Positions 1-6,970 of a DNA stretch of 17,169 nt are shown here, in pieces. The DNA is from JAIVGV01 sp045807785 (lineage in GTDB: Bacteria; Acidobacteriota; Blastocatellia; Pyrinomonadales; Pyrinomonadaceae), in NCBI GenBank assembly GCA_045807785.1, contig JBJMGS010000176.1, positions 1 to 17,169 on the forward strand. The letters are read 5' to 3'. Made by a program: the position numbers and the translations under genes. The notes beneath the pieces are model-generated. The model had not been told where the DNA came from and did no database searches. It worked only from the letters and a program-made list of their open reading frames with translations. Positions within the stretch are counted from its first letter, which is position 1, and each line of letters begins with the position of its first letter.

Positions 1-49
1 AAACAAACTTCCCCCCGCCTTCACTGTTCTGCTCAGCTCCAACCGTTTG

Positions 50-91
50 GCTAACGGCTAACAGCTAATCGCTAACAGCTCTTCGCTCACT
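50..91. repeat. Heptamer tandem array (GCTAACA type)
   Basis: Consecutive seven-base units GCTAACG, GCTAACA, GCTAATC, GCTAACA, GCTCTTC and GCTCACT are visible from position 50. The last unit overlaps the TGA stop (87-89) of the DUF2911 gene. The unit is the same as in the array between pheS and pheT (5036-5127), so the two loci are related in sequence. Only one arm is visible; a facing arm was not seen in positions 1-49. Confidence 0.75.
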
Positions 92-602
92 TCACCCCGA
101 ACGTGCCCGTGAGCATCGCCGTGCCCCAGTGGATTTTCACTTCGGCGTTGCCGCCCTTGTCGGCGAGGTCGATGGTCACCTGATCCGCCGAGTCGGAAGC
201 CTTGTCGAGCTTCAAAGGCATTTCGGCGACGTAACCTTCCTTCTGTTCGGGCTTGCCCCAGATGCCGGTCTTCGGGTGGAAGGCGAGCGTCCACTGATCT
301 TCGGCGGCGCGCCGCACCCAGAGCGAATACTTGCCCGCCTTCAAAGTCGTGCCGCCGACCACGAGGTCGCCGGTCGAAGTGATCTCGGTCGCCTCGTTCA
401 TGCCGACGCGCCAGACCGTCCCGACCGGCGCCTGCGCCAGGATGTCGCGCCCGTTCAGGTTGGGGCGACCGTAGTTGATCGCAACGTGCTTGCCGTTGAC
501 CGTCGCCTCGGCGTTGCCGCGGGCGGGCTTGTTCTGCGCGCAGACGAGCAGCGGGAGCGAGAGACAGAGGACGAGCAGGGGGAGCAGAATCCTTCGGGTC
601 AT
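87..602 (-). CDS. DUF2911 domain exported protein
   Basis: The product is about 171 residues, with a hydrophobic N-terminal signal peptide (about residues 3-21, ending ...LLVCAQ) followed by a DUF2911 domain. Family-typical blocks are NYGRPNLNGRD, VGTVWRVGMNEATEI, LKAGKYSLW, WTLAFHP and the closing IHWGT motif. DUF2911 proteins are exported or periplasmic and of unknown function; I assign none. The Cys near the cleavage site sits in LLVC, a poor lipobox, so ordinary signal peptidase cleavage before QNK is as likely as lipidation. Two adjacent ATG codons (603-605 and 600-602) follow AAAAGGA. The second has the better 4-base spacing and was chosen. The gene lies 137 bases downstream of ymdB, a gap (603-739) in which I see no other gene, and its stop codon is inside a heptamer repeat. 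It may have its own promoter. Confidence 0.85.
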   Translation of the reverse strand: MTRRILLPLLVLCLSLPLLVCAQNKPARGNAEATVNGKHVAINYGRPNLNGRDILAQAPVGTVWRVGMNEATEITSTGDLVVGGTTLKAGKYSLWVRRAAEDQWTLAFHPKTGIWGKPEQKEGYVAEMPLKLDKASDSADQVTIDLADKGGNAEVKIHWGTAMLTGTFGVK

Positions 603-739
603 CATTTCCTTTTAAGCCTCCAGAGTGTTGTTCGAGTGTGACGGGGCGACGCGCAGCGGATTATGGATCAAACTGCGGTCGGCGGGAAAGTTCGGGGAGA
701 CGGCGCGCGAAAGTTTGACGCGCGGGCGTGACTGACGCT

Positions 740-1525
740 TCACGACTCGTGCGGCAGCGAGAGGCGGGAGATTTCGCGTGCGCGCCCTGTCGCCTCGTCC
801 ACGTCGATGAGGGCCGCGCAGATGCGCACGTCGCCCGTCGCGTGCTCGGCGCGGCGCACGGTCACCGAAGTGAAGCGCGCGATGACGCCCGCCGCGTCCA
901 TGCCGATGACGCCCGCGTAGCTGCCGGTCATGCCGATGTCGGAGAGGTATGCCGTGCCCTGCGGGAGCACGCGCTCGTCTGCCGTCTGCACGTGCGTGTG
1001 CGTGCCGACGACCGCCGAGACGCGTCCGTCCAAAAACCACCCCATCGCGGACTTCTCCGATGTCGCCTCGGCGTGCATGTCCACGAGGCGCACGCGCACG
1101 TCCGCCGGGATCGCCTTGATCGCTTCGTCCGCCGCGCGGAACGGATCGTCCGCCGCGCCCATGAAGACGCGACCGATGATATTGATGACGGCGACGCGCA
1201 CGCCGCCCCGCGCCTCTCCCACCCAGATGCCCTTGCCGGGCGTGCCGGGCGGATAGTTGGCGGGGCGCAGCAGGCGCGGCTGCTCGTCGATGTAGGGGAT
1301 GACCTCGCGCTTATCGAAGATGTGGTTGCCGGAGGTCATCACGTCGATGCCGGAGCGGAAGAGCTGCTCGGCGAGCGACGGCGTGATTGAGAAGCCGCCC
1401 GCGACGTTCTCCGCGTTCATCACGCAGAGATCGACCGCGTGCTGCTCGCGCAAATCCTGCACGCGCTCAAGGATCGCCACCCTGCCGGGTCGCGCCACCA
1501 CGTCGCCAAACACGAGAATCTTCAT
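740..1525 (-). CDS. ymdB: YmdB-type metallophosphoesterase (TIGR00282 family)
   Basis: A 261-residue protein beginning MKILVFGD. It carries the complete dinuclear-metal phosphoesterase set: Asp8, Glu39-Asn40 in NAEN, Asn67-His68 in GNH, His151 in VDMHAEATSEK and His176/His178 in GTHTHVQTAD. This matches the YmdB/TIGR00282 family, whose Bacillus subtilis member hydrolyses 2',3'-cyclic nucleotides in the cytoplasm and affects motility and biofilm genes. An upstream in-frame ATG at 1561 would add 12 residues encoded by the 30-base hairpin repeat. I reject it because the family starts at MKI and AGGT lies 7 bases before the ATG at 1525. In many bacteria ymdB follows rny (RNase Y), often near zapA; here rny is absent and a 6S RNA gene takes its place. 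The function call is secure at family level; the physiological role is inferred. Confidence 0.92.
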   Translation of the reverse strand: MKILVFGDVVARPGRVAILERVQDLREQHAVDLCVMNAENVAGGFSITPSLAEQLFRSGIDVMTSGNHIFDKREVIPYIDEQPRLLRPANYPPGTPGKGIWVGEARGGVRVAVINIIGRVFMGAADDPFRAADEAIKAIPADVRVRLVDMHAEATSEKSAMGWFLDGRVSAVVGTHTHVQTADERVLPQGTAYLSDIGMTGSYAGVIGMDAAGVIARFTSVTVRRAEHATGDVRICAALIDVDEATGRAREISRLSLPHES

Positions 1526-1541
1526 TCGGTGACCTAAAAGG

Positions 1542-1614
1542 CGTAAATCGTGAATCGTCAATCGTAAATAGTTAAGAGCCGTCTCTATTTACGATTGACG
1601 ATTCACGATTTACG
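1542..1614. repeat. Perfect 30-base inverted repeat made of ATCGTNA heptamers
   Basis: The left arm (1542-1571) and right arm (1585-1614) are exact reverse complements over 30 bases, separated by 13 bases. Each arm consists of seven-base units of the form ATCGTGA, ATCGTCA, ATCGTAA. The element lies between the 3' end of the 6S RNA and the ymdB start, so it would fold into a long hairpin in any transcript running from ssrS into ymdB. It could act as a terminator or processing site; no U-run follows on the minus strand. Related units recur at 1950-1981. Confidence 0.9.
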
Positions 1615-1631
1615 AGAAGAGTGGCGGAGGG

Positions 1632-1838
1632 AATCCGCGAGAGCCGTTCCGAAGCCGTAATTGAACCTGCACTAGACAGGTGGGTGACCTTTGATGAGCC
1701 GCAGCCTCCGGCGATTCCTTAACTTTGAAGGAGCGCACTGGCTTGTATAGCGGCGTCGGTCTCCCTATTCAACGGCGTTGGCTCAATCATCGATGAATCG
1801 GTGACGAACCCCGCAGAAACGATCCTCAGCCGCGGAGA
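1632..1838 (-). ncRNA. ssrS: 6S RNA
   Basis: Read on the minus strand, the ends pair as UCCGCG (1836-1831) with CGCGGA (1639-1634), closing a roughly 205-base rod. An internal pairing GAGCC with GGCUC fits the inner stem. The 3' half holds a small hairpin, ACCUG...CAGGU, followed by UUCAAUUACGGC and a run ending CGGCUCUCGCGG. This resembles the conserved 3' strand of E. coli 6S RNA (hairpin, GGUUCAAGGGUUACAGCC, then CUCGG). 6S RNA binds the housekeeping RNA polymerase holoenzyme and mimics an open promoter. The gene directly follows zapA, as ssrS does in gammaproteobacteria. A TAATAT hexamer at 1838-1843 could be its -10 box, in which case the true 5' end would be a few bases inside the stem. 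Exact ends are uncertain. Confidence 0.82.
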
Positions 1839-1861
1839 TATTAACACGGAAAAGCCATCAA

Positions 1862-1981
1862 CCGTGAATCGGCAATCGGCAATTGGCAATCGGCAGAAAA
1901 CCGTGACTTTGGCGGATAAAACGGCACGAGCCGGACGAACGTCCGGCTCCTCGATTGACGATTGACGGTTGACGATTTACG
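1862..1981. repeat. Heptamer arrays (ATCGGCA and ATTGACG types) around a GC-rich hairpin
   Basis: Units of ATCGGCA type (one reads ATTGGCA) run from about 1867 to 1894. Units ATTGACG, ATTGACG, GTTGACG and ATTTACG run from about 1954 to 1981 in roughly facing orientation, so the locus is an imperfect inverted repeat. The last unit contains the TAA stop codon of zapA (1977-1979). The right-hand units are close to those of the 1542-1614 hairpin. Confidence 0.75.
1928..1949 (-). terminator. Possible zapA terminator hairpin
   Basis: GAGCCGGAC and GTCCGGCTC form a perfect 9-base-pair GC-rich stem with a 4-base loop, 27 bases beyond the zapA stop codon. On the minus strand a short TTTT follows after about 6 bases. 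It could separate the pheT-zapBA transcript from ssrS, but the U-tract is weak and displaced. Confidence 0.4.
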
Positions 1982-2333
1982 AGAAAGCGGCGCTGCCGTT
2001 TGACGGTTCGGGGGCGCGGGATTTGAGGACGCGGTCGAGCATGTCGGCGCACTCGGCGCTGCGCGTGGCGAGTTGCGAGTCGGCCTGTTCGTGCAGCCGC
2101 TTGAGACGGTGCAGCTCGTCGGCGATGTGGAGGGCGGCGAGGATGGCGACCTTGAGCGAATCCACGGTGAGCGTGCCGGAAGAGATTTCGCGCATCCGAT
2201 GATCGACGAACTCGGCGAGCTGCGTCACGTAGTCGCTGTCACCGTCGGAGCGGATGTTGTAAATCTGGTTGTAAATCTCGACCCGGATGGTGGGCGTGCC
2301 GCTCGTCTCGCCGGGTGCTTTGATCGTGCTCAT
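1977..2333 (-). CDS. zapA: Cell division protein ZapA
   Basis: A 118-residue protein. The N-terminal ZapA globular domain contains IRVEIYNQIYNIRSDGD followed by YVTQLAEFVDHRMREI. A central helix, TLTVDSLKVAILAALHIADEL, leads into a C-terminal coiled-coil helix (to about residue 105). ZapA binds and bundles FtsZ filaments at the division ring in the cytoplasm; length and motif order are normal. It lies 24 bases after a ZapB-like gene, so the two Z-ring factors are probably co-transcribed. The start at 2333 keeps the whole domain, though upstream sequence gives only a weak Shine-Dalgarno (GAGAG about 10 bases away). The stop codon lies inside a heptamer repeat and the 6S RNA gene follows. Confidence 0.9.
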   Translation of the reverse strand: MSTIKAPGETSGTPTIRVEIYNQIYNIRSDGDSDYVTQLAEFVDHRMREISSGTLTVDSLKVAILAALHIADELHRLKRLHEQADSQLATRSAECADMLDRVLKSRAPEPSNGSAAFS

Positions 2334-2357
2334 TGAGGTGTCTCTCTCGCTGGGGGC

Positions 2358-2639
2358 TTACTTGCGGAGCGCCTCGACCATTTCGGGATCGAGCACGGCG
2401 ATGGCGTCGAGCATCGCCTCGACCTTCAGGCGGATCGTGTCGCGCTCGCCGAGGAGGCGCTCGACCTGAACTTCGAGCCGATCCTTCTCGTCGAGCAGGT
2501 TCCCCATCTCGCGCCGCGTCGCGCCGAGTTCGCGCTCCAACGCTTCCTTCTCCTGCCTCAGCGTCTTCGTCAGCTCGATGGTGCGGTAGATTTTATCTTC
2601 GAGGTGTGAAAATTTTTCGAGACCAGTCAGTCCGATCAT
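2358..2639 (-). CDS. zapB: ZapB-like coiled-coil protein
   Basis: A 93-residue protein. From about residue 8 to 75 it is almost entirely charged heptad coiled coil (HLEDKIYRTIELTKTLRQEK, then EALERELGATRREMGNLLDE, then KDRLEVQVERLLGERDTI), with a short C-terminal cap ending EMVEALRK. There is no signal peptide or membrane segment. Size, coiled-coil nature and position directly before zapA fit ZapB-type (DUF904-like) cell-division proteins, which partner ZapA at the Z-ring. Coiled coils carry little family-specific signal, so the name rests largely on the neighbourhood. The start is supported by GGGAG 7 bases upstream of the ATG. A terminator-like hairpin just upstream suggests its expression may be partly separated from pheT. 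Confidence 0.75.
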   Translation of the reverse strand: MIGLTGLEKFSHLEDKIYRTIELTKTLRQEKEALERELGATRREMGNLLDEKDRLEVQVERLLGERDTIRLKVEAMLDAIAVLDPEMVEALRK

Positions 2640-2655
2640 CGCTTATCTCCCGCGC

Positions 2656-2704
2656 AAAAAAGGCGACTCAAAAACGCCGGGCGATTATGCGACTTCACGT
2701 CGCC
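2656..2704 (-). terminator. Possible intrinsic terminator between pheT and zapB
   Basis: On the minus strand GGCGAC (2704-2699) can pair with GTCGCC (2667-2662), which is followed at once by TTTTTT (2661-2656). A smaller nested stem GGCG/CGCC (2678-2675 with 2665-2662) ends at the same U-run. The tract ends 16 bases before the zapB start codon, so it would reduce pheST read-through into zapBA. The rest of the pheT-zapB gap (2705-2865) shows no promoter that I can defend. Confidence 0.45.
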
Positions 2705-2813
2705 GAGCGCAAGAGTTAAAGGTGAGGATCGGGCATTGGAGGTGAGGAAATCGGCTTGAGCGGCAAGATACAGAGAATAGTCACACAACGTAATGATGAA
2801 AACTCACTCAGCC

Positions 2814-2848
2814 CCGACACCCGACACCCGACACCCGCTCCCCGCCCC
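2814..2848. repeat. Heptamer tandem array (CCGACAC type)
   Basis: Three exact CCGACAC units (2814-2834) are followed by degenerate CCGCTCC and CCGCCCC units. The array begins 18 bases beyond the pheT stop codon. No facing arm was found nearby, so it does not form the hairpin seen at other loci. Confidence 0.7.
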
Positions 2849-2865
2849 CCCAGCCCTGCTTCAAC

Positions 2866-5034
2866 TCAGCGAAGCCCCGCCCCGAATCTCTTTTCGAGCG
2901 CGTCAACAATTTGTTTGTGCAGCGCGTCGGCTTCCTCGTCGCGCAGCGTGCGGTCGTCGGCGCGGTACTCGACGCGCAGCGTCACCGAGCGCTTCCCTTC
3001 CGGCACGCGCTCGCCTTCATAGGTATAGACCAGTTCGACGCCGCGCACGTTGTCCAAATTCATGTCGAGCACACAGCTTCGCATCTCCGCGAAGGTCGTG
3101 CGTCGCTCGACGACGACCGAAGCGTCGCGCGCGACGCCGGGGAAGCGCGCCAGCGGCGCGTAGCGAGCCGGCGTTTCCGGCGCGTCGAGGAGCGCGCTCA
3201 GACTAACCTCGGCGACGTACAAGGGCTGGCGGAACTTGTAGGCGGCACCGATCTCGTCCGTGAGCCTGCCGACGAAGCCGACCGCGCGACCGCCGAGCGA
3301 GACGCGCGCCGACTGGCCTTCGCGCAGATGGCGCGCGTCGTCCGCGTCGAAGGTTAACGGGGCGAGTTTCATCGCGTCGGCGGCGGCTTCGAGCGCGCCT
3401 TTGACGTCGTAGAAATCCAGCTCGCGCGGAGCGGCGACCCTGTCGGCTTCCGTCGCGCCGCCGGTGGCGACGAGGGCGAACGACTCGCGCTCGACGGGGC
3501 ACGCACCCGTCTCGACGGCAGCCGCGAAGACGCGCCCCGTCTCGAAGAGGCGCACGTCGCGCGTGCCGTGGTTGAAGTTGTGGCGCACCGCCGCGAGCAG
3601 TCCGGGCAGAAGCGTCGCGCGCATCCGCGCCGCGCCCTCGATGATCGGATTCGAGAGCGAGACGAAACGCTCGTCCGCCTCGCCGCCCGCGTCCGCCGAC
3701 TCGCTGGCGAGATCGGGGATCAGCTCGAAGCGCCCGTCGTGGGCGGCGTCGATGAAGCTGAAGCTGATCGCCTCGTCGAAGCCAGAGTCGGCGAGCGCGC
3801 GGCGCGCGGCGCGGCGTCGCCCCTCGTGCGCGCGGTACTCGCCGACGGTGTCGGACGCGGGCAGCGCCCCCTCGATCTTCTCGTAGCCGAAGTGGCGCGC
3901 GACCTCTTCGACCAAATCCTCCTCGGCGGTCACGTCCGCGCGCCACGTCGGCACGACGAACGCGGCAGACTCGCTGCCCGACGAAACCGCGCCATTTCCC
4001 GCCATTTCCTGCACATTCTCGCCTAGCAACGACGACAAAGCATTGCTCGCGCCGTCCGTGGCGGACGCGAAACCGAGCGCGTTGAGGATGCGCGTCGCCT
4101 CGCGCGGCGCGACGTCGAGCGCGGTCAGGGCATTGACGCGCGGGAAGCGGAGCGCGACCGTGGGCGGCTTGAAGGGCTGCGGGTAAACGTCTATCGCGTC
4201 TTCGGTCGCCGCGCCGCCCGCGATCTCTGTGATGAGCGCGACGGTGCGCGCCTGTGCGCGCAGCAGCCCGTCGTAATCCACGCGCCGCTCGAAACGATCC
4301 GAGGCGTCGGTCTGCAAGCCGAGCTGGCGCGAGGTGCGGCGGACGGACGCGGGATCGAAGTAGGCGCACTCGACGAGCACGTTCACGGTCGCATCGGAAA
4401 TCTCCGTCTCCGCGCCGCCCATCACGCCCGCGACCGCGACGGCGCGCGCGGCGTCGGCGATGACGAGCATCTCTGCGTCGAGCTTGCGCTCCACGTCGTC
4501 GAGCGTGCGCAGTCGCTCCCCGGCGCGCGCGCGGCGGACGACGATGCGTTGCTCCGTCAGCTTGTCGAGATCGAAGGCGTGGAGCGGCTGCCCCAATTCG
4601 AGCATGACGAAGTTGGTGATGTCGGCGACGTTGTTGACCGAACGCAGGCCGACCGCCTCCAGACGCTCGACGAGCCACGCGGGGCTCGGCGCGATCCGCA
4701 CGCCGCGTACCACACGTGCCGTGAAGCGCGGACACAGATCAGCTGCCTCGACTTCGACCGAGGTGAAATCAGCTGCGCGCCCCGCGACTCGTTGCGCTGT
4801 CATCTCGGGCAGCACGACGCCGCGCCCCGTCATCACGCCGACTTCGCGCGCGATGCCGAGGTGCGAGAGCCAGTCGGGACGGTTCGACAGCACGGCGATC
4901 TCGAAGACGTAATCGTCGCCCGCATCCGCCACGCCCTCGACTTCGAGCCCGCGCATCGTCAGGCGCTCGCGCAACTCCGCCGCGTCCCACTCGACGCCCG
5001 TCAGCTCGCGCAGCCAGTTGTAACTGATGTTCAT
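2866..5034 (-). CDS. pheT: Phenylalanine--tRNA ligase beta subunit, lacking the N-terminal OB-fold
   Basis: The 722-residue beta subunit of the (alpha-beta)2 enzyme that charges tRNA-Phe. The N-terminal MNISYNWLRELTG and TMRGLEVEGV are typical. The chain then passes at about residue 40 straight to VFEIAVLSNRPDWLSHLGIA, so the roughly 110-residue EMAP/OB-fold tRNA-binding domain of the E. coli protein (795 residues) is missing. The B3/B4 editing region (PLHAFDLDKL; CAYFDPASVRRTSRQLGL; TDASDRFERRVD), the B5 domain and the catalytic-like core (EEVARHFGYEKIEG) follow. A C-terminal anticodon-binding FDX-ACB domain (about 630-722; FPGVARDASVVV, LVYTYEGERVPEGKRSVTLR) closes the chain. The start matches the family but has no visible Shine-Dalgarno: heptamer repeats run up to the ATG. 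It follows pheS by 98 bases, so coupling to pheS expression is probable. Confidence 0.96.
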   Translation of the reverse strand: MNISYNWLRELTGVEWDAAELRERLTMRGLEVEGVADAGDDYVFEIAVLSNRPDWLSHLGIAREVGVMTGRGVVLPEMTAQRVAGRAADFTSVEVEAADLCPRFTARVVRGVRIAPSPAWLVERLEAVGLRSVNNVADITNFVMLELGQPLHAFDLDKLTEQRIVVRRARAGERLRTLDDVERKLDAEMLVIADAARAVAVAGVMGGAETEISDATVNVLVECAYFDPASVRRTSRQLGLQTDASDRFERRVDYDGLLRAQARTVALITEIAGGAATEDAIDVYPQPFKPPTVALRFPRVNALTALDVAPREATRILNALGFASATDGASNALSSLLGENVQEMAGNGAVSSGSESAAFVVPTWRADVTAEEDLVEEVARHFGYEKIEGALPASDTVGEYRAHEGRRRAARRALADSGFDEAISFSFIDAAHDGRFELIPDLASESADAGGEADERFVSLSNPIIEGAARMRATLLPGLLAAVRHNFNHGTRDVRLFETGRVFAAAVETGACPVERESFALVATGGATEADRVAAPRELDFYDVKGALEAAADAMKLAPLTFDADDARHLREGQSARVSLGGRAVGFVGRLTDEIGAAYKFRQPLYVAEVSLSALLDAPETPARYAPLARFPGVARDASVVVERRTTFAEMRSCVLDMNLDNVRGVELVYTYEGERVPEGKRSVTLRVEYRADDRTLRDEEADALHKQIVDALEKRFGAGLR

Positions 5035-5035
5035 G

Positions 5036-5127
5036 ATCAGCGATTAGCTGTTAACGATTAGCTGTTAGCAGGAATTATCAGACATTCTCTTGTCTGGCTA
5101 ATACCTAACAGCTAACAGCTCACAGCT
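5036..5127. repeat. Facing heptamer arrays (GCTAACA type) between pheS and pheT
   Basis: The left arm (about 5036-5070) carries units GATTAGC, TGTTAAC, GATTAGC, TGTTAGC. The right arm (5107-5127) carries AACAGCT, AACAGCT, CACAGCT, which is the reverse complement type. The middle holds a separate perfect stem CAGACA (5079-5084)/TGTCTG (5091-5096) with a 6-base loop. The right arm ends 5 bases from the pheS stop codon and the left arm abuts the pheT start codon, so this element makes up nearly all of the 98-base gap. Confidence 0.85.
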
Positions 5128-5132
5128 TCCCC

Positions 5133-6251
5133 TCAATTAAACTGTTCGAGGAAGCGCACGTCGTTCTCGAAGAGGAGGCGGATGTCGTCGAGCGTGTACA
5201 TGAGCGCGCACATGCGGTCGATGCCGAAGCCGAAGGCGAAGCCGGAGAACTCCTCTGGGTCGATGTTCACGGCGCGCAGCACGTTCGGATGCACCATCCC
5301 TGAGCCGCCCAGCTCGATCCAGCCGCCGCCCTTGCAGAGCCGGCACACGTCGTCTGCGAGTCGCCCCGTGCCGCCGCACTTGAAGCAGGTGAAGTCGAAC
5401 TCTGCCGAAGGCTCTGTAAACGGGAAGTAGGACGGGCGAAAGCGCGTGCGCGTCTCCGAGCCGAACATGCGGCGCAAAAACTCTGCGACCGTGCCCTTGA
5501 GGTGCGCCATCGTGATGCCGCGATCCACGACGAGCCCTTCGAGCTGGAAGAACATCGGGTTGTGCGTCGCGTCGGGCGTGTCGCGCCGGAAGACGCGACC
5601 GGGCGCGACGACGCGCAGAGGGGGCGTGCGCTTCTGCATCGCGTGAACCTGCACGGTCGAGGTCTGCGAGCGCAGGGCGAAGCCGTCGGTCGTGTAGAAG
5701 GTGTCCTGCACCGAGCACGCCGGGTGATCGGGCGGGATGTTGAGTGCCGTGAAGTTGTAGAAGTCGGTCTCGATCTCCGGGCCGTCCTCAACGGCGTAGC
5801 CCATCGCGACGAAGATGTCTTCCAGACGCTGGCGCACGAGCGTGATCGGATGGAGATGACCGCGCCGCGGGCGGCGTCCGGGCAGCGTCACGTCCAAACG
5901 TTCAAGCTCGACGCGCGCGCCGGCGGCATGAGTCTTGAGCGCGCCTTCCACTTCGTCGAGCGCCGCCGCGATCTCCGCCTCTTGCTGCTGGACGCGCTGA
6001 CCAAACGCGGCGCGCTCTTCGGGCGCGACGCGACCGATCATCTTTTTCAGGTTGGCGAGCGCGCTCTTCTTCCCCGTGTGGCGCGTGCGCAGCTCCGCCA
6101 GCTCTCGCGCGAGCGCCTCGGCGTCGGCAAGTCTCACGCCGGAGAGAGCCGCCGCTGATTCTTCGCCGCGAAAGCGAGCGAAGCGTCCGAACTCTTGCTC
6201 GAACGCTTCGCGCACCGCTTCCGGCTGTTGGCTCAAGCCTTCAGCGCTCAT
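5133..6251 (-). CDS. pheS: Phenylalanine--tRNA ligase alpha subunit
   Basis: The 372-residue catalytic alpha subunit. An N-terminal coiled-coil tRNA-binding arm (about 1-110) includes RTRHTGKKSALANLKK. It is followed by the class II core: HLHPITLVRQRLEDIFVAMG (motif 1 region), QTSTVQVHAM, GRVFRRDTPDATHNPMFFQLEG (motif 2) and GFGIDRMCALMY (motif 3). Two CxxC pairs, Cys289/Cys292 and Cys303/Cys306, form a probable zinc-binding insertion; such cysteine pairs are known in many PheS proteins. It works as a heterotetramer with PheT, encoded 98 bases downstream. The gene begins 18 bases after rplT with GAGG about 9 bases before the ATG, and is probably in one transcript with rplT. Confidence 0.97.
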   Translation of the reverse strand: MSAEGLSQQPEAVREAFEQEFGRFARFRGEESAAALSGVRLADAEALARELAELRTRHTGKKSALANLKKMIGRVAPEERAAFGQRVQQQEAEIAAALDEVEGALKTHAAGARVELERLDVTLPGRRPRRGHLHPITLVRQRLEDIFVAMGYAVEDGPEIETDFYNFTALNIPPDHPACSVQDTFYTTDGFALRSQTSTVQVHAMQKRTPPLRVVAPGRVFRRDTPDATHNPMFFQLEGLVVDRGITMAHLKGTVAEFLRRMFGSETRTRFRPSYFPFTEPSAEFDFTCFKCGGTGRLADDVCRLCKGGGWIELGGSGMVHPNVLRAVNIDPEEFSGFAFGFGIDRMCALMYTLDDIRLLFENDVRFLEQFN

Positions 6252-6269
6252 GCGATTGCCTCGTCATTC

Positions 6270-6650
6270 TTAAGCCGCTGCCGCCTGCGGCTTGTTGTCG
6301 AGTGCCGTCTTCGCCTGGCCGGCGAGCGCGGCGAAGGCGTCGGGCGAGTTGGCGGCGAGGTCGGCGAGCACCTTGCGGTCGAGTTCGATGCCGGCGAGCG
6401 TGAGCCCGTGCATGAACTGAGAGTAGTTGAGCCCGTTGATGCGCGCGCCCGCGCCGATGCGGACGATCCACAGGCTGCGGAAGTCGCGCTTCTTCAACTT
6501 GCGCCCCGTGTAGGCGAAATTCAACCCGCGCTCGACCGACTCTTTCGCCGATCGGTACAGCTTCGACTTCGTGCCGCGATAGCCCTTCGCCAGCTTTAAT
6601 ATCTTCTTGCGCTTCTCGGTGCGCTTATTCCCACGTTTTGCCCTCGGCAT
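6270..6650 (-). CDS. rplT: 50S ribosomal protein L20
   Basis: A 126-residue L20, of normal length plus a short Ala-rich end. Typical blocks are MPRAKRGNKRTEKRKKILKL, AKGYRGTKSKLYRSA, LNFAYTGRKLKKRDFRSLWI, RIGAGARINGLNYSQFMHGL and ELDRKVLADLA. L20 binds 23S rRNA early in 50S assembly and, in other bacteria, represses its own operon by binding a leader or intergenic RNA. The start is firm, with AGGAGG 6 bases upstream of the ATG. It lies between rpmI and pheS in the conserved infC-rpmI-rplT-pheST order. The gap to rpmI is filled by a heptamer hairpin that could alter the usual L35/L20 translational coupling; that last point is inference. Confidence 0.98.
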   Translation of the reverse strand: MPRAKRGNKRTEKRKKILKLAKGYRGTKSKLYRSAKESVERGLNFAYTGRKLKKRDFRSLWIVRIGAGARINGLNYSQFMHGLTLAGIELDRKVLADLAANSPDAFAALAGQAKTALDNKPQAAAA

Positions 6651-6670
6651 GACTAATCCTCCTCAAAGCA

Positions 6671-6750
6671 AATGATGAATGCGGAATGACGAATGATGAA
6701 TGAAAGACGATTGCCTTAACTCATCATTCCGCATTCATCGTTCATCATTC
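6671..6750. repeat. Facing heptamer arrays (AATGATG type) between rpmI and rplT
   Basis: The left arm (6671-6704) reads AATGATG, AATGCGG, AATGACG, AATGATG, AATGAAA. The right arm (about 6720-6750) is its reverse-complement type. A 16-base stretch is exactly complementary (6674-6689 with 6724-6739). The right arm ends one base before the TAG stop codon of rpmI (6752-6754). Confidence 0.88.
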
Positions 6751-6751
6751 T

Positions 6752-6955
6752 CTATTTACGCCCGTAGGGCAGCATTGCCGTGATGCGAACCATGTCAGAC
6801 TCGGACACCAACGTGTCGAGGTCGAGGTTGCGCTTCCGCTTGTGCGTCTTCTTGGTCAGGATGTGGCGCGCGTGCGAGTGGCCGCGCTTCGCCTTGCCGG
6901 TGGCGGTCAGGCGGATGCGCTTTGCCGCGCCCTTGTGTGTTTTCAGTTTCGGCAT
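6752..6955 (-). CDS. rpmI: 50S ribosomal protein L35
   Basis: A 67-residue L35: MPKLKTHKGAAKRIRLTATG, then KAKRGHSHARHILTKKTHKR and the closing LPYGRK. The size and the basic composition are normal for this 50S protein. An in-frame ATG at 7036 would add 27 residues encoded by the intergenic heptamer repeat. The start at 6955 is preferred because the family begins MPKLKTHK and AAAGGAG lies 5 bases upstream. The gene sits between infC and rplT, and the stop codon is next to a heptamer array. Confidence 0.97.
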   Translation of the reverse strand: MPKLKTHKGAAKRIRLTATGKAKRGHSHARHILTKKTHKRKRNLDLDTLVSESDMVRITAMLPYGRK

Positions 6956-6970
6956 GATGACTCCTTTGAT

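Noticed and set aside
1526..1561. Upstream ATG extension of ymdB
   Set aside because: The extra 12 residues are encoded largely by the hairpin repeat, and the family starts at MKI with its own Shine-Dalgarno.
1858..2052. A 64-codon minus-strand frame after zapA
   Set aside because: It is encoded by heptamer repeats and the zapA 3' end in another frame; its translation (NRQPSIVNR, IANCRLPI) simply reflects the repeat.
3203..4735. A 510-codon minus-strand frame with Arg-rich translation
   Set aside because: It overlaps pheT in another frame, has low-complexity Arg/Ala composition and no motif.
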